DNA of 64,000 nucleotides from Cereibacter azotoformans (GTDB taxonomy: Bacteria; Pseudomonadota; Alphaproteobacteria; Rhodobacterales; Rhodobacteraceae), in the NCBI GenBank assembly GCA_017599285.1, contig JAGFXX010000001.1, forward strand, positions 2,480,001 through 2,544,000, in the 5' to 3' direction. A program made the translations under genes and the position numbers. The notes below the pieces were generated by a model. The model was not told where the DNA came from. It made no database searches and was given only the letters and a program-made list of their open reading frames with translations. This document shows, piece after piece, positions 32,899 through 44,600 of the stretch (positions are counted from its first letter, which is position 1; every line of letters begins with the position of its first letter).

Positions 32899-33824
32899 TT
32901 CGCCAGTGCCTCCGCCGCCCGGCGCTCGCTGTCGAGTCCGCCCCTGAAGACACGGCTTGCCCGGATGTCCGCTTCCTCGATGGTCGAGAGTGCCCGCGCA
33001 TTAAGCGGCCCGGAGGCATGGGTGAAGAGGCGGTTGGCCTGCCTGAGCCGCGCGCGGTCGAGGGCGTTGCGGATCGAGCGCGCGTTGGCGAAATGCGGCT
33101 GCGCGCGCCGCAGTCCGATATAGTCCCGCAGCGCCGCCTCGGCGCCGTGCGTCATGTGATAGCTCTGGTCGTCCAGCATGTGTCCTGCGATCTCGAACAG
33201 CTCGTCGTCGGTATAGTCGGGAAACTCGATGTGGTGCGCGATGCGCGAGCGGAAGCCCGGGTTGGACTGGAAGAAATTCTCCATCCGGTCCGCGTAGCCG
33301 GCCAGGATCACCACGAGGTCGTCGCGGTTGTTCTCCATCACCTGCAGCAGGATCTCGATGGCCTCCTGTCCATAGTCGCGCTCGTTGTCGGGGCGGTAGA
33401 GGTAATAGGCTTCGTCGATGAAGAGCACGCCCCCCATGGCGCGCTTCAGCACCTCCTTGGTCTTGGGCGCGGTATGACCGATATACTGCCCCACCAGATC
33501 GTCGCGGGTGACGCTGACGAGGTGGCCCTTGCGGACATAGCCCAGCCGGTGCAGCAACCCCGCCATCTTCAGCGCGACCGTGGTCTTGCCGGTGCCCGGA
33601 TTGCCGGTAAAGCTCATGTGCAGCGTCGGCGTCTCATGCGCGAGCCCCAGCTTCTGCCGCGCCCGTTCGACCAGAAGCAGCGCCGCCGTCTCGCGGATCC
33701 GGTCCTTGACGGGCTTCAGCCCGATCAGTTCGCGGTCGAGTTCCTCGAGCACCTCCTTCGCGCCCGAACCCTCATATTCGGCATGCAGGTCGATCGAGCT
33801 GGGGGCGGCTGCCGCGTCGTTCAT
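32895..33824 (-). CDS. cbbX: Red-type Rubisco activase CbbX
   Basis: 309-residue AAA+ protein, a hexamer that pulls the CbbL C-terminal tail to release inhibitory sugar phosphates. Walker A GNPGTGKT, Walker [13 protein letters not shown], pore-loop [14 protein letters not shown], sensor 1 within [12 protein letters not shown], and arginine finger and sensor 2 in [15 protein letters not shown]. The start at 33824 ([10 protein letters not shown]) reproduces the known 309-residue Rhodobacter protein. A 180-base gap with hairpin separates it from cbbS. Confidence 0.95.
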   Translation of the reverse strand: MNDAAAAPSSIDLHAEYEGSGAKEVLEELDRELIGLKPVKDRIRETAALLLVERARQKLGLAHETPTLHMSFTGNPGTGKTTVALKMAGLLHRLGYVRKGHLVSVTRDDLVGQYIGHTAPKTKEVLKRAMGGVLFIDEAYYLYRPDNERDYGQEAIEILLQVMENNRDDLVVILAGYADRMENFFQSNPGFRSRIAHHIEFPDYTDDELFEIAGHMLDDQSYHMTHGAEAALRDYIGLRRAQPHFANARSIRNALDRARLRQANRLFTHASGPLNARALSTIEEADIRASRVFRGGLDSERRAAEALAK

Positions 33825-33915
33825 CTCGAACTCCGGTGTGGTCGTTGCATCTGAGAGTAGCCCACGCGGGCGCGGGTCAAGGCAAGCCATTCGTCGCAGG
33901 CGGCCGCCTCTCTCC

Positions 33916-33940
33916 TTCATTCTGGCTCAAATATCCCGCG
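33916..33940 (+). repeat. Dispersed repeat copy, TTCATTCTGG... type
   Basis: TTCATTCTGGCTCAAATATC, then CCGCG. The same element occurs inverted at 51663-51686 (one mismatch over 21 bases plus a C insertion). It sits beside GC-rich hairpins in intergenic positions and appears in many Rhodobacteraceae as a small dispersed palindromic-unit remnant. Confidence 0.65.
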
Positions 33941-33946
33941 GGGGGA

Positions 33947-33969
33947 CCGGGGGGCGCGAAGCCCCCCGG
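33947..33969 (-). terminator. GC hairpin between cbbS and cbbX
   Basis: CCGGGGGGC / GCCCCCCGG with a 5-base loop, 35 bases downstream of cbbS on the minus strand. It can act as a partial terminator or as a 3' stabiliser of the cbbLS message, making CbbX sub-stoichiometric to Rubisco. Confidence 0.7.
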
Positions 33970-34003
33970 CCTTGCCCGTCCGCCGGTCCGTGGGAGGAGC
34001 GGC

Positions 34004-34393
34004 TCAGCGGACGATGCCGTGCGTATAGCGGATGGACCGGCCGTCCACCTCGGTGCGGTCCATGCGGATGGTCGGCTCGACCTTCGGGCGGTTGACGATG
34101 AAGCTCATCGTCACGGTCTCGAAGCCGCGGGTGGAGTCGAAGGCGTTGATGCGGATGTAGTGGTCCGGGACAGCCTTGCGGCATTCCTCCAGCTCCATCA
34201 TCACGCCCTTGGGGTCGCGCAGGTCGAACATCGGCATCCCCCACATCTCCCAGTAGGTGTTCCGGGGATGGGGCGCGTCGGTGTATTCCAGACTCACGGC
34301 CCAGCCGCGCGACAGGCAATATTCCACCTGCGCCGAGATCTGCTCGTCCGTCAGGTCCGGCAGGAACGAAAAGCAGCCCTGGGTAATGCGCAT
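34004..34393 (-). CDS. cbbS: Rubisco small subunit, form I (red type)
   Basis: 129 residues: [39 protein letters not shown] is the family start, [12 protein letters not shown] the central strand, and the C-terminal extension ([22 protein letters not shown]) forms the beta-hairpin that lines the central pore in red-type enzymes. GGAG lies 9 bases before the ATG at 34393. Ten bases separate its ATG from the cbbL stop. Confidence 0.97.
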   Translation of the reverse strand: MRITQGCFSFLPDLTDEQISAQVEYCLSRGWAVSLEYTDAPHPRNTYWEMWGMPMFDLRDPKGVMMELEECRKAVPDHYIRINAFDSTRGFETVTMSFIVNRPKVEPTIRMDRTEVDGRSIRYTHGIVR

Positions 34394-34404
34394 CGGGTTT
34401 CTCC

Positions 34405-36959
<2,555 letters not shown>

Positions 36960-36968
36960 GGTTTCCTC

Positions 36969-37109
36969 CCGGGCGTCAGGTCAGTTCAGGCGTATGAAGT
37001 CGGGTCGGGTCAGGTCGGATCGCGTCCGGCCCGAGGGTGCGGGCCGGGGAAGGTCGGTCTCGGTCAGGTCAGGCCGCGGCGGTTCGGGATCGGGGGCCGC
37101 GGGGCAGGG
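36969..37109 (-). other. cbbP-cbbA intercistronic region with GGTCAGGTC repeats and hairpin
   Basis: This 141-bp gap is filled by repeats of GTCAGG/GTCGGG (GTCAGGTCAG at the left, GTCGGGTCGGGTCAGGTCGG in the middle, GGTCAGGTCAGG at the right), so the transcript strand is a run of pyrimidine-rich CCTGACC units. A hairpin CCGGCCCG (37026-37033)/CGGGCCGG (37040-37047) lies between the repeats. It may tune the expression of cbbA-L-S relative to cbbF-P. Confidence 0.65.
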
Positions 37110-37982
37110 TCAGGCCACCTTGCTTTCGCGCACGAGGCGCTCGATCAGCGGCGTGAGGATCAGTTGCATCGCCAGATCCAGCTTGTTGCCGGGCACCACG
37201 ATCGAGTTCGCCCGGCTCATCCACGAGCCGTGGATCATCGAGGTCAGGTAGGGGAAGTCGATGCCGCGCGGATTGCGGAAGCGGATCACCACCACGCTCT
37301 CGTCGGCCGTGGGGATCCAGCGCGCGATGAACGGGTTCGAAGTGTCCACCACCGGCACGCGCTGGAAGTTGATGTCGGTCTGCGAGAACTGCGGCACGAT
37401 GCAATGCACATAGGCGTGCATCCGGCGCAGGATCACATCCGTCACCGCCTCTGTCGTATAGCCGCGGGTGGCGCGGTCGCGGTGGATCTTCTGGATCCAT
37501 TCAAGGTTGATGACCGGCACCACCCCGATCTTCAGATCGGCGAGCCCGGCGATGTTGACCTCGCTGTTGACCACCGCCCCGTGCAACCCCTCGTAGAACA
37601 GGAGGTGGCTGTCGGGATCAAGGTCGCGCCATTCGGTGAAATTGCCCGGCGCCACGCCCGTCCGGGCCGCTTCGGCATCGTCATGCACATAGGTGCGGGT
37701 GCGGCCGCGCCCCGTGTCGCCATATTCGCGTAAGACCCGTTCCAGCTCCTGCAGCTCGTTGGCTTCATAGGAGAAGTGCGAGAAGGTGGCGTCGCCCGCC
37801 GCGTAGCGGCGCTCGAGTTCGGCCTTCATGTCGGCACGGTTGAAGCGGTGGAAGGCATCGCCCTCGATCGAGACCGCCTTGACCCCTTCGCGCCGGAAGA
37901 TCTGGTCGAACGTGTGCTTCACGGTCGAGGTGCCCGCGCCGGACGAGCCCGTGACCGAGATGATGGGATGTTTCTTGCTCAT
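37110..37982 (-). CDS. cbbP: Phosphoribulokinase
   Basis: 290 residues. P-loop GSSGAGTST at residues 12-20, the catalytic Asp in EGDAFHRF, and Tyr/Arg residues of the bacterial NADH-activated form. Makes ribulose-1,5-bisphosphate from ribulose-5-phosphate and ATP. Six bases separate its ATG from the cbbF stop, so the two are co-transcribed. Confidence 0.97.
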   Translation of the reverse strand: MSKKHPIISVTGSSGAGTSTVKHTFDQIFRREGVKAVSIEGDAFHRFNRADMKAELERRYAAGDATFSHFSYEANELQELERVLREYGDTGRGRTRTYVHDDAEAARTGVAPGNFTEWRDLDPDSHLLFYEGLHGAVVNSEVNIAGLADLKIGVVPVINLEWIQKIHRDRATRGYTTEAVTDVILRRMHAYVHCIVPQFSQTDINFQRVPVVDTSNPFIARWIPTADESVVVIRFRNPRGIDFPYLTSMIHGSWMSRANSIVVPGNKLDLAMQLILTPLIERLVRESKVA

Positions 37983-37988
37983 GGTGGT

Positions 37989-38990
37989 TCAGCTCCGGAA
38001 CAGGCCGCGATTGCCGAAGAGGGCCGACGTCTCCTGCTCCGGCAGGTCATGGTAGGCCGTGATGCGGGCCACCTTCTCGGCCGACCCGAAGATGAAGGGC
38101 GTGCGCGCGTGAAGGCGCGCGGGCGTCTGGCCGAGGATCGGGTTCTCGCCGTCCGTGGCGCCGCCGCCCGCCTGGGTGATGACGAAGGCGATGGGCGCGC
38201 ATTCGTAGAGGTAGCGCAGCCGCCCCTGTTCATAGCCCTTGCGGCCGTCGCGCGGATAGAGGAACACGCCGCCCCGCGCGAGGATGCGGTGGGTCTCGGC
38301 CACCAGCGAGGCCAGCCAGCGCATGTTGAAGTTGCGCCCGCGCGGACCTTCGGTGCCGGCCACGCAATCGTCGATGTAGGCGCGGATCGGCTTCGACCAG
38401 TGGCGGTAGTTCGAGGCGTTGATCGCGAATTCCGTCGAGGTGGGCGGCACCTTCACGGCGCGGTCCACCAGCACGAAGCTGCGGCTGCCGGGATCGAGGA
38501 CATATTTCTGCGTTCCCTGGCCAAAGCTGACCATCAGGCAGACCTGCGGGCCGTAGATGATGTAGCCGCCGGCGATCAGATCGGACCCGGGCCGCAGGAA
38601 GCTTGTCTCGGCGGTGGCGGCCGCGGGCCAGATGGCGAAGATCGTGCCGACCGACAGGTTGGTGTCGATGTTGGACGAGCCGTCCAGCGGATCGATCGCC
38701 AGGGCGAGCGTGCCGGCCTCGTTCAGCGTGACGGCCTCCTCCTGCTCTTCCGAGGCGTAGAACCTGACGGCGGAACCGTCGAGCGCCGCCCGGAACGCGT
38801 CGTCGGCGATCACGTCGAGCGCCTTCTGCCCGTCGCCGTCGGTGTTGGTTCCGCAGAGGCCGGCCAGATCCTCGTCAATCCCGCCCCGGGCGATCCGGGT
38901 CGCAACCTCGATCGCGACCGAACCGAGGCGATCCATCACGTCCTGCAGGTCGGCCGGTATGGCGTCGGGATGGGTGGCAAAGGGCTTCAC
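37989..38990 (-). CDS. cbbF: Fructose-1,6-bisphosphatase (form I cluster)
   Basis: 333-residue class I enzyme. Motifs: FYASEEQE (metal Glu), [12 protein letters not shown] (metal-binding D-P-L-D-G-S), and [16 protein letters not shown]. The start is GTG at 38990 ([11 protein letters not shown]), supported by GGAGGAG 8 bases upstream; an in-frame upstream ATG at 39029 lies in the cbbR operator region. First gene of the cbb series, divergent from cbbR. Confidence 0.96.
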   Translation of the reverse strand: MKPFATHPDAIPADLQDVMDRLGSVAIEVATRIARGGIDEDLAGLCGTNTDGDGQKALDVIADDAFRAALDGSAVRFYASEEQEEAVTLNEAGTLALAIDPLDGSSNIDTNLSVGTIFAIWPAAATAETSFLRPGSDLIAGGYIIYGPQVCLMVSFGQGTQKYVLDPGSRSFVLVDRAVKVPPTSTEFAINASNYRHWSKPIRAYIDDCVAGTEGPRGRNFNMRWLASLVAETHRILARGGVFLYPRDGRKGYEQGRLRYLYECAPIAFVITQAGGGATDGENPILGQTPARLHARTPFIFGSAEKVARITAYHDLPEQETSALFGNRGLFRS

Positions 38991-39029
38991 TTGCGTCTCC
39001 TCCACGGGTCGATCCGAAGCTTGCCTCAA

Positions 39030-39070
39030 GCCGGATTTTATGGAATTTAATAAGACTGAAGTAATCTTTC
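39030..39070. promoter_or_regulatory. CbbR operator in the cbbF-cbbR divergent region
   Basis: The AT-rich stretch contains TTAT-GGAATTTA-ATAA (39038-39053), an LysR-type T-N11-A dyad matching the TNA-N7/8-TNA pattern of CbbR sites. It lies between the cbbF GTG and the cbbR ATG, the expected position of the CbbR binding region that controls the whole cbb cluster. Confidence 0.75.
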
Positions 39071-39081
39071 AGAAAAGCGAA

Positions 39082-40020
39082 ATGGTCCGCCTCGACGCCA
39101 TCACATTGAAGCAGCTTCGGGCCCTGTCTGCGGTGACGGACTGTGCCTCACTGACGGGTGGCGCCTTGCGGCTTGGGCTGACGCCTCCGGCAATCCACAG
39201 CCAGATCAAGAACTTGGAGGAGGCCTTCGGCGTGCCGCTGCTGCACCGCCCGCCCGAGGCCGGAGCTTTCACCCCGACTCTCGCGGGAATCACCGTGCTC
39301 GAGGCGGCGCAGCGGATCGAGGTCGTTCTGTCGCAGTGCTCATACCAAGTGATGGCGGTCAGCGAGGGGCGCGCGGGTCAGGTGACGCTGGGCGTGGTCT
39401 CGACCGGGCGCTACTTCGCGCCGCGGCTGGTCAAGATGCTGAGCCTCGCCTGTCCCGAGATCCGAATCGCGCTCCGGGTGGGCAATCGCGAGCAGCTGAT
39501 CGACGATCTGGCGCGGCATGTGGTGGATCTGGCCATCATGGGTCGCCCGCCTCGCCAGCCCGAGGTGGCATCCGTGGCGCTGGGCATCCACCCGCATGGC
39601 ATTGTGGCCCCGCCCGACCATCCGCTCGCGGGTCTGGCCGAGGTGCCGGTCCAGGATCTGCTGGCTCAGACCTTCCTTGCCCGCGAGGAGGGGTCGGGGA
39701 CGAGGCTTCTGATGTCGCGCTATCTCGACCGTCTGGGCGATGGTCAGGTGGTGGACCTGATCGACATGGACTCGAACGAGACCATCAAGCAGTCGGTCAT
39801 CGCGGGCCTCGGGATCGCCTTCATGTCGCTGCATGTGGTGATGGACGAGCTGCGTTTCGGCCAGCTCGTGCAGCTCGCGGCGCCGGGCCTGCCGATCGAG
39901 CGTCACTGGTTCCTTGTCCATCCCGTCGATCGTCAGCTCAGCCCGGCGGCGCAGAGGTTGCAGGAAGAGATCGCACGACTGAAGGGCGCCTACCTGCCGG
40001 GGGCGCCGGTGCAGCCCTGA
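39082..40020 (+). CDS. cbbR: LysR-type activator of Calvin-cycle genes, CbbR
   Basis: 312 residues. The helix-turn-helix is LKQLRALSAVTDCASLTGGALRLGLTPPAIHSQIKNLEEAFGVPLLHR, and the effector domain includes VTLGVVSTGRYFAPRLVKML. In this genus CbbR responds to RuBP and other metabolites and also interacts with RegA. The start at 39082 is preferred because the in-frame ATG at 39040 lies in the operator. Divergent from cbbF and convergent with the LivF gene (8-base gap). Confidence 0.93.
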   Translation: MVRLDAITLKQLRALSAVTDCASLTGGALRLGLTPPAIHSQIKNLEEAFGVPLLHRPPEAGAFTPTLAGITVLEAAQRIEVVLSQCSYQVMAVSEGRAGQVTLGVVSTGRYFAPRLVKMLSLACPEIRIALRVGNREQLIDDLARHVVDLAIMGRPPRQPEVASVALGIHPHGIVAPPDHPLAGLAEVPVQDLLAQTFLAREEGSGTRLLMSRYLDRLGDGQVVDLIDMDSNETIKQSVIAGLGIAFMSLHVVMDELRFGQLVQLAAPGLPIERHWFLVHPVDRQLSPAAQRLQEEIARLKGAYLPGAPVQP

Positions 40021-40027
40021 CGGCTCT

Positions 40028-40723
<696 letters not shown>

Positions 40724-40724
40724 C

Positions 40725-41426
40725 TCAGCCTCCGAGATAGGCGGCCTGCACCGCGCGGTCGGCCCGGATCCCGGCGGGCGTGCCCTGCGCCAGAACCCGG
40801 CCGTTGTTCAGCACCGTGATGCGCTCGGCAAGGTCCATCACCACCTCCATGTTGTGCTCGATCAGAAGCACCGTGACCCTGGGCACCAGCCCCCGCACCA
40901 GGGTCTTGAACCCCTCGATCTCGCCCGCAGCCAGACCTTGCGTCGGCTCGTCGAGGATCAGCAGGCGCGGCTCGAGCGCGAGGCCCATCGCGATCTCCAG
41001 GAGGCGCTGATGCCCGTAAGAGAGGGCACCCGCCATCCGGTCCGCCTCGGCCTCGAGCCCCACTCGCGCCAGCGCGGCCCCCGTCGCGGCGGCCAGATTG
41101 CGGGCGCCCGCGCGCTGCACGGCCAGCGCCACATTGTCGAAGGTCGTGAGGCGCGGAAAGACCGAGGTGATCTGGAAGGCATAGGCGATGCCGCAGCGCA
41201 CCCGCGCGTGGGCGGGCAGGCGCGTGATGTCGCGCCCGTCGAAGCGGATCGTGCCCTCCTGCGCCGGGATCCGGCCGGACAGAAGCCCCACCAGCGTGGA
41301 CTTGCCCGCCCCGTTCGGCCCGATCAGCGCGTGGATCTCACCGGGCGCGAGGTCGAAATCCACCCCGTCGATCGCGCGAAGGCCACCGAAATGGCGCACG
41401 AGACCACGGGCCTCGAGGAGGCTCAT
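40725..41426 (-). CDS. Branched-chain amino-acid-type ABC transporter ATPase, LivG-like
   Basis: 233 residues. Walker A GPNGAGKST, signature variant LSYGHQRLLEIAMGL, Walker B LLILDEPTQGLA. The LSYG signature in place of LSGG is the normal LivG form. ATG overlaps the LivM-like stop by 4 bases. Confidence 0.93.
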   Translation of the reverse strand: MSLLEARGLVRHFGGLRAIDGVDFDLAPGEIHALIGPNGAGKSTLVGLLSGRIPAQEGTIRFDGRDITRLPAHARVRCGIAYAFQITSVFPRLTTFDNVALAVQRAGARNLAAATGAALARVGLEAEADRMAGALSYGHQRLLEIAMGLALEPRLLILDEPTQGLAAGEIEGFKTLVRGLVPRVTVLLIEHNMEVVMDLAERITVLNNGRVLAQGTPAGIRADRAVQAAYLGG

Positions 41427-42355
41427 GGCAATCTCCGCATTGCATGGTCGCGCACGAGGCCCAGCAGGCCGCGCGGCGCAAAGAGGACAAGCAGGATCAG
41501 CACCGCGCCCACCACGAACTGCGAGGCGGTGGTGACGGACGAGGCCCAGTCGATGAGGTAGAACATCAGCGCCGTGCCCAGGAGTGGACCCAGAACGGTG
41601 CCCGCTCCGCCGAGAAGCACCCAGATCAGCGGCAGGATCGAATACTGGATCGAGGCGAACGAGCCGCCGACATAGCCGAACATCAGCCCATAGGTGGCCC
41701 CCGCCGCCCCCGAGATGAGTCCCGAGAGTGCGAGGGCGAAGAGCTTCGCGCGGAAGGTGTCATAGCCCAGCATCCGGGTGCGCTCCTCGTTCTCGCGCAC
41801 CGCGACCAGCACCCGGCCGGTGCGCGAACGGGCCAGCGCGAGGCAGCCGAGCATCGCGGCCCCGAACAGCAGGAAGGCCGCGGTGTAGCGCGTCGCAGGG
41901 TCGGCGAGGTCGAAGGCCCCGATCCGCCGGGCCGCGCCCGACAGCGTGAAGCCCTCATCCCCGCCGGTGAAGCGCCCCCAGTAGAGAATGGCCAGGTGGA
42001 ACGCCTGCGCGAACATGAGCGTCACGATCATGAAGGCCGGCCCCGCCGTCCTCAGCGCGAGCAGCCCCACGGCTGCGGCCAGCGCCCCTCCCGCAAGGGG
42101 CCCGGCCACCAGCGCCAGCCACGGCTGCCAGCCGCCCTGATCCACCAGAAGCCCCGTCGCATACATGCCCCCCGCAAAGAAGAGCGCGTGGCCCAGCGAC
42201 AGGAGGCCGGAGTAGCCGAAGGCGATGTTGAACCCGATCGCGTAGGTCGCGAGGACCATAATCCGGGCCGCGTTGGTGTGATGGTAGGCCGGCAGCACGA
42301 ACTGGAGCGCGGCCAGCACCGCCAGAACGGCCAGATGAAGGGCGATCATCCTCAT
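41423..42355 (-). CDS. Branched-chain amino-acid-type ABC transporter permease, LivM-like
   Basis: 310 residues with eight to ten membrane helices. GYSGLLSLGHALFFAGGMYATGLLV is the LivM motif; the EAA-like coupling segment is near ALARSRTGRVLVAVRENEERTRMLGYDTFRAKLFAL. The start at 42355 (MRMIALH) overlaps the LivH stop by 4 bases; the longer open frame to 43057 is a shadow of livH. Confidence 0.92.
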   Translation of the reverse strand: MRMIALHLAVLAVLAALQFVLPAYHHTNAARIMVLATYAIGFNIAFGYSGLLSLGHALFFAGGMYATGLLVDQGGWQPWLALVAGPLAGGALAAAVGLLALRTAGPAFMIVTLMFAQAFHLAILYWGRFTGGDEGFTLSGAARRIGAFDLADPATRYTAAFLLFGAAMLGCLALARSRTGRVLVAVRENEERTRMLGYDTFRAKLFALALSGLISGAAGATYGLMFGYVGGSFASIQYSILPLIWVLLGGAGTVLGPLLGTALMFYLIDWASSVTTASQFVVGAVLILLVLFAPRGLLGLVRDHAMRRLP

Positions 42356-43230
42356 GCGCGGGCACCGAACAGGCCCTGCGGGCGGAAGACCAGCACCAGC
42401 GCCACGAGAAGCGTGGCGAGGATCTTGGCCAGCGTCGGCTCGAAGAAGGTCGAGATCACCCCGTCGGACAGGCCGATCAGCAGCGCCGCGACCAGCGTGC
42501 CCCGCAGCGAGCCGAGGCCCCCGATCACCACGACGATGAAGGACAGCAGCAGCGGGTCGCCTCCCATCAGGTAATGGGCCTGCTGGATCGGCACGATCAG
42601 CACGGCGGCGATGGCCGCAAGGCCCGCGCCGAGCGCGAAGGTGGCCGCATAGACACGATCCACGTCGATGCCGAAGGCCGTCGCGGTCTCGCGGTCCACC
42701 TGCGTCGCCCGCATCACGAGGCCGATCCGGCTCCGCGACAGGAGAAGCCACAGGCCCGCCAGAACCGCGCCCGCCGCCCCGATCACGAAAAGCTTGTAGC
42801 CCGACCAGCCGAACCACGGCAGTTGCAGCCGCGCCTCGAAGGGCGGCGGAACGGGCCGCGCCTCGGGGCCATAGAGGCTGAGCGCCGCCTGTTGCAGGAT
42901 GTAGAGCAGCCCGATGGTCGCGATGATCGTGGCCTCGGGCTCGTAGGCGAGGCGCTTCAGCACCAGCCCGTCGGCCAGCGCCGCAAGCCCGGCCACCAGA
43001 AGCGGGCAGGCCACCAGTGCCACGGCAAAGGCCAGGCCCGGCGGTCCCGGCACCCATTGGCTCACGAACCAGGCGGCGACCGCGCCCAGCATGAAGAACT
43101 CGCCATGGGCCACGTTCACCACCCGCATCACGCCGAAGACGAGGCTCAGCCCCGAGGCCGTCAGCGCGAGCACCGCCGCGCCGACCAGCCCCTCCATCAC
43201 CGCGAGAAGCAGGAAGGGTCCGAACTCCAT
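42352..43230 (-). CDS. Branched-chain amino-acid-type ABC transporter permease, LivH-like
   Basis: 292 residues, about eight membrane helices. ASGLSLVFGVMRVVNVAHGEFFMLGA is the family signature; the coupling loop is SRIGLVMRATQVDRETATAFGIDVDRVY. The start at 43230 (MEFGPFLLLAV) follows the binding-protein stop by 2 bases. Confidence 0.92.
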   Translation of the reverse strand: MEFGPFLLLAVMEGLVGAAVLALTASGLSLVFGVMRVVNVAHGEFFMLGAVAAWFVSQWVPGPPGLAFAVALVACPLLVAGLAALADGLVLKRLAYEPEATIIATIGLLYILQQAALSLYGPEARPVPPPFEARLQLPWFGWSGYKLFVIGAAGAVLAGLWLLLSRSRIGLVMRATQVDRETATAFGIDVDRVYAATFALGAGLAAIAAVLIVPIQQAHYLMGGDPLLLSFIVVVIGGLGSLRGTLVAALLIGLSDGVISTFFEPTLAKILATLLVALVLVFRPQGLFGARA

Positions 43231-43232
43231 CC

Positions 43233-44513
43233 TCAGAAGGACATGGCAGTGTAGTCCACGTCGCTCTCGTAGAGGCTGTCCTCGATCGAGGTCTCGTGCA
43301 CCTTCACGAGCTTGCCGCCCTCGAGCTTCGTGATGAACTGGTGCCCGAAGGCCTGATGCAGCTTCGCGTTGAAGACCTTTGCGCCCTGCGGACGCTCGCG
43401 CCCGGCGGGCATGTCGGTGAAGGCCTCGACCGCCTCGACGAAGGCCTGCCGGTCCTGCGGGCCGCGCCAGCCGCAGGCCTCCATGCCCTCCTTGATGGCG
43501 AAGAGCGTTTCCCAGACCGAGAACATGTGCCCGTAGCACGAGACATTATTCGGATCCTCGATCGCCGCGCCATTGGCATCCACGCCCACCGCGTCGCGGT
43601 AGAAGGTCTCGGCCTCGGAGGCGTCGGGCTGCAGCATCCGGCACTGGCCCTCCCAGAAGTGCGAGCCCTCGAGGAACTCGAGGCCGGGGCTCGCGATGTC
43701 CACCGCCTCGAGCGAGTCGATGAAGCCGAAGATCTCGGGCTTCGCGCCCGATCCGTAGAACTCGCCCAGTTCCTTGACGAAGGTCAGCACGGCCGGCCCG
43801 ACCATGACGTGGTAGAGCACCTCGGTGTCGCGCGGGATGCGCGGGAAGTAGCGGGTGAAGCTGGTCTCGGTCGGCGGGATGGCAATCTGGGCGATCACCT
43901 CGCCGCCCTGCGCCGCCACGGCCTCGGTGAAGAAGTCGCGGTGGTCGTGGCCGAAGGCGTAGTCGGGGAAGATCATCGTCACCTTCTTGCCGAGGTTTTC
44001 CGTCACGAAGGGCGCCATCGCCGTCACCTGCGCCCGCACGTCGGTAATTCCGGGCTGCAGCGTCCAGCGGTTCAGCTTGCCCGAGGCGACATGGTAGCCC
44101 TCGGAGCAGACGAGATAGGGGATCTTCAGCTCGCCCGCGCGCGGGGCCGAGCCGATCACGACATGGCTGAAGAGCGGCCCGAAGATCAGGTCCACCCTGG
44201 CCTGCGTGGCAAGCTTTTCCACCACCTCGGCGCCGCGGCGGGGGTCCGTCGCGTCATCCTCGAACAGGATCTCGACCGGGCGCCCGGCGATCCCGCCCGC
44301 CTCGTTCACGACCTTGAGCGCGGCCAGCGCCGTCCGCTCGTACCAGCGCCCGTAGGCCGCGCCGATCCCCGTGCGGTGAAGCTGGAAGCCCAGCCGGATC
44401 GGCTCGGAGCTTTGCGCCTGCGCGTAGCGCGGCAGGGCTGCGGCCGTCAGCGCGGCGGCACCGCCGGCAAGCAGCGAGCGGCGGGTGGGATGAAGGATCG
44501 TCTCGCGAGTCAT
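43233..44513 (-). CDS. ABC transporter substrate-binding protein, amino-acid/amide type (Tat signal)
   Basis: 426 residues. MTRETILHPTRRSLLAGGAAALTAAALPRYAQAQ has a twin-arginine signal (TRRSLL). The mature protein is a type I fold: IRLGFQLHRTGIGAAYGRWYERTALAALKVVNEAGGIAGRPVEI is the start seen in amide/urea/short-chain-amide binders (AmiC/UrtA group) and some aromatic-acid binders. Ligand unknown. First gene of the transporter series, divergent distance 87 bases from the recombinase. Confidence 0.9.
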   Translation of the reverse strand: MTRETILHPTRRSLLAGGAAALTAAALPRYAQAQSSEPIRLGFQLHRTGIGAAYGRWYERTALAALKVVNEAGGIAGRPVEILFEDDATDPRRGAEVVEKLATQARVDLIFGPLFSHVVIGSAPRAGELKIPYLVCSEGYHVASGKLNRWTLQPGITDVRAQVTAMAPFVTENLGKKVTMIFPDYAFGHDHRDFFTEAVAAQGGEVIAQIAIPPTETSFTRYFPRIPRDTEVLYHVMVGPAVLTFVKELGEFYGSGAKPEIFGFIDSLEAVDIASPGLEFLEGSHFWEGQCRMLQPDASEAETFYRDAVGVDANGAAIEDPNNVSCYGHMFSVWETLFAIKEGMEACGWRGPQDRQAFVEAVEAFTDMPAGRERPQGAKVFNAKLHQAFGHQFITKLEGGKLVKVHETSIEDSLYESDVDYTAMSF

Positions 44514-44600
44514 GGGCGTCTCCGCGGTGGCTGAGCCTTGGGGTTGAATTGCTGCAACGCAAAACACCGCGGGCGCCGATTTTCAAGCAAGAATGTTGCG

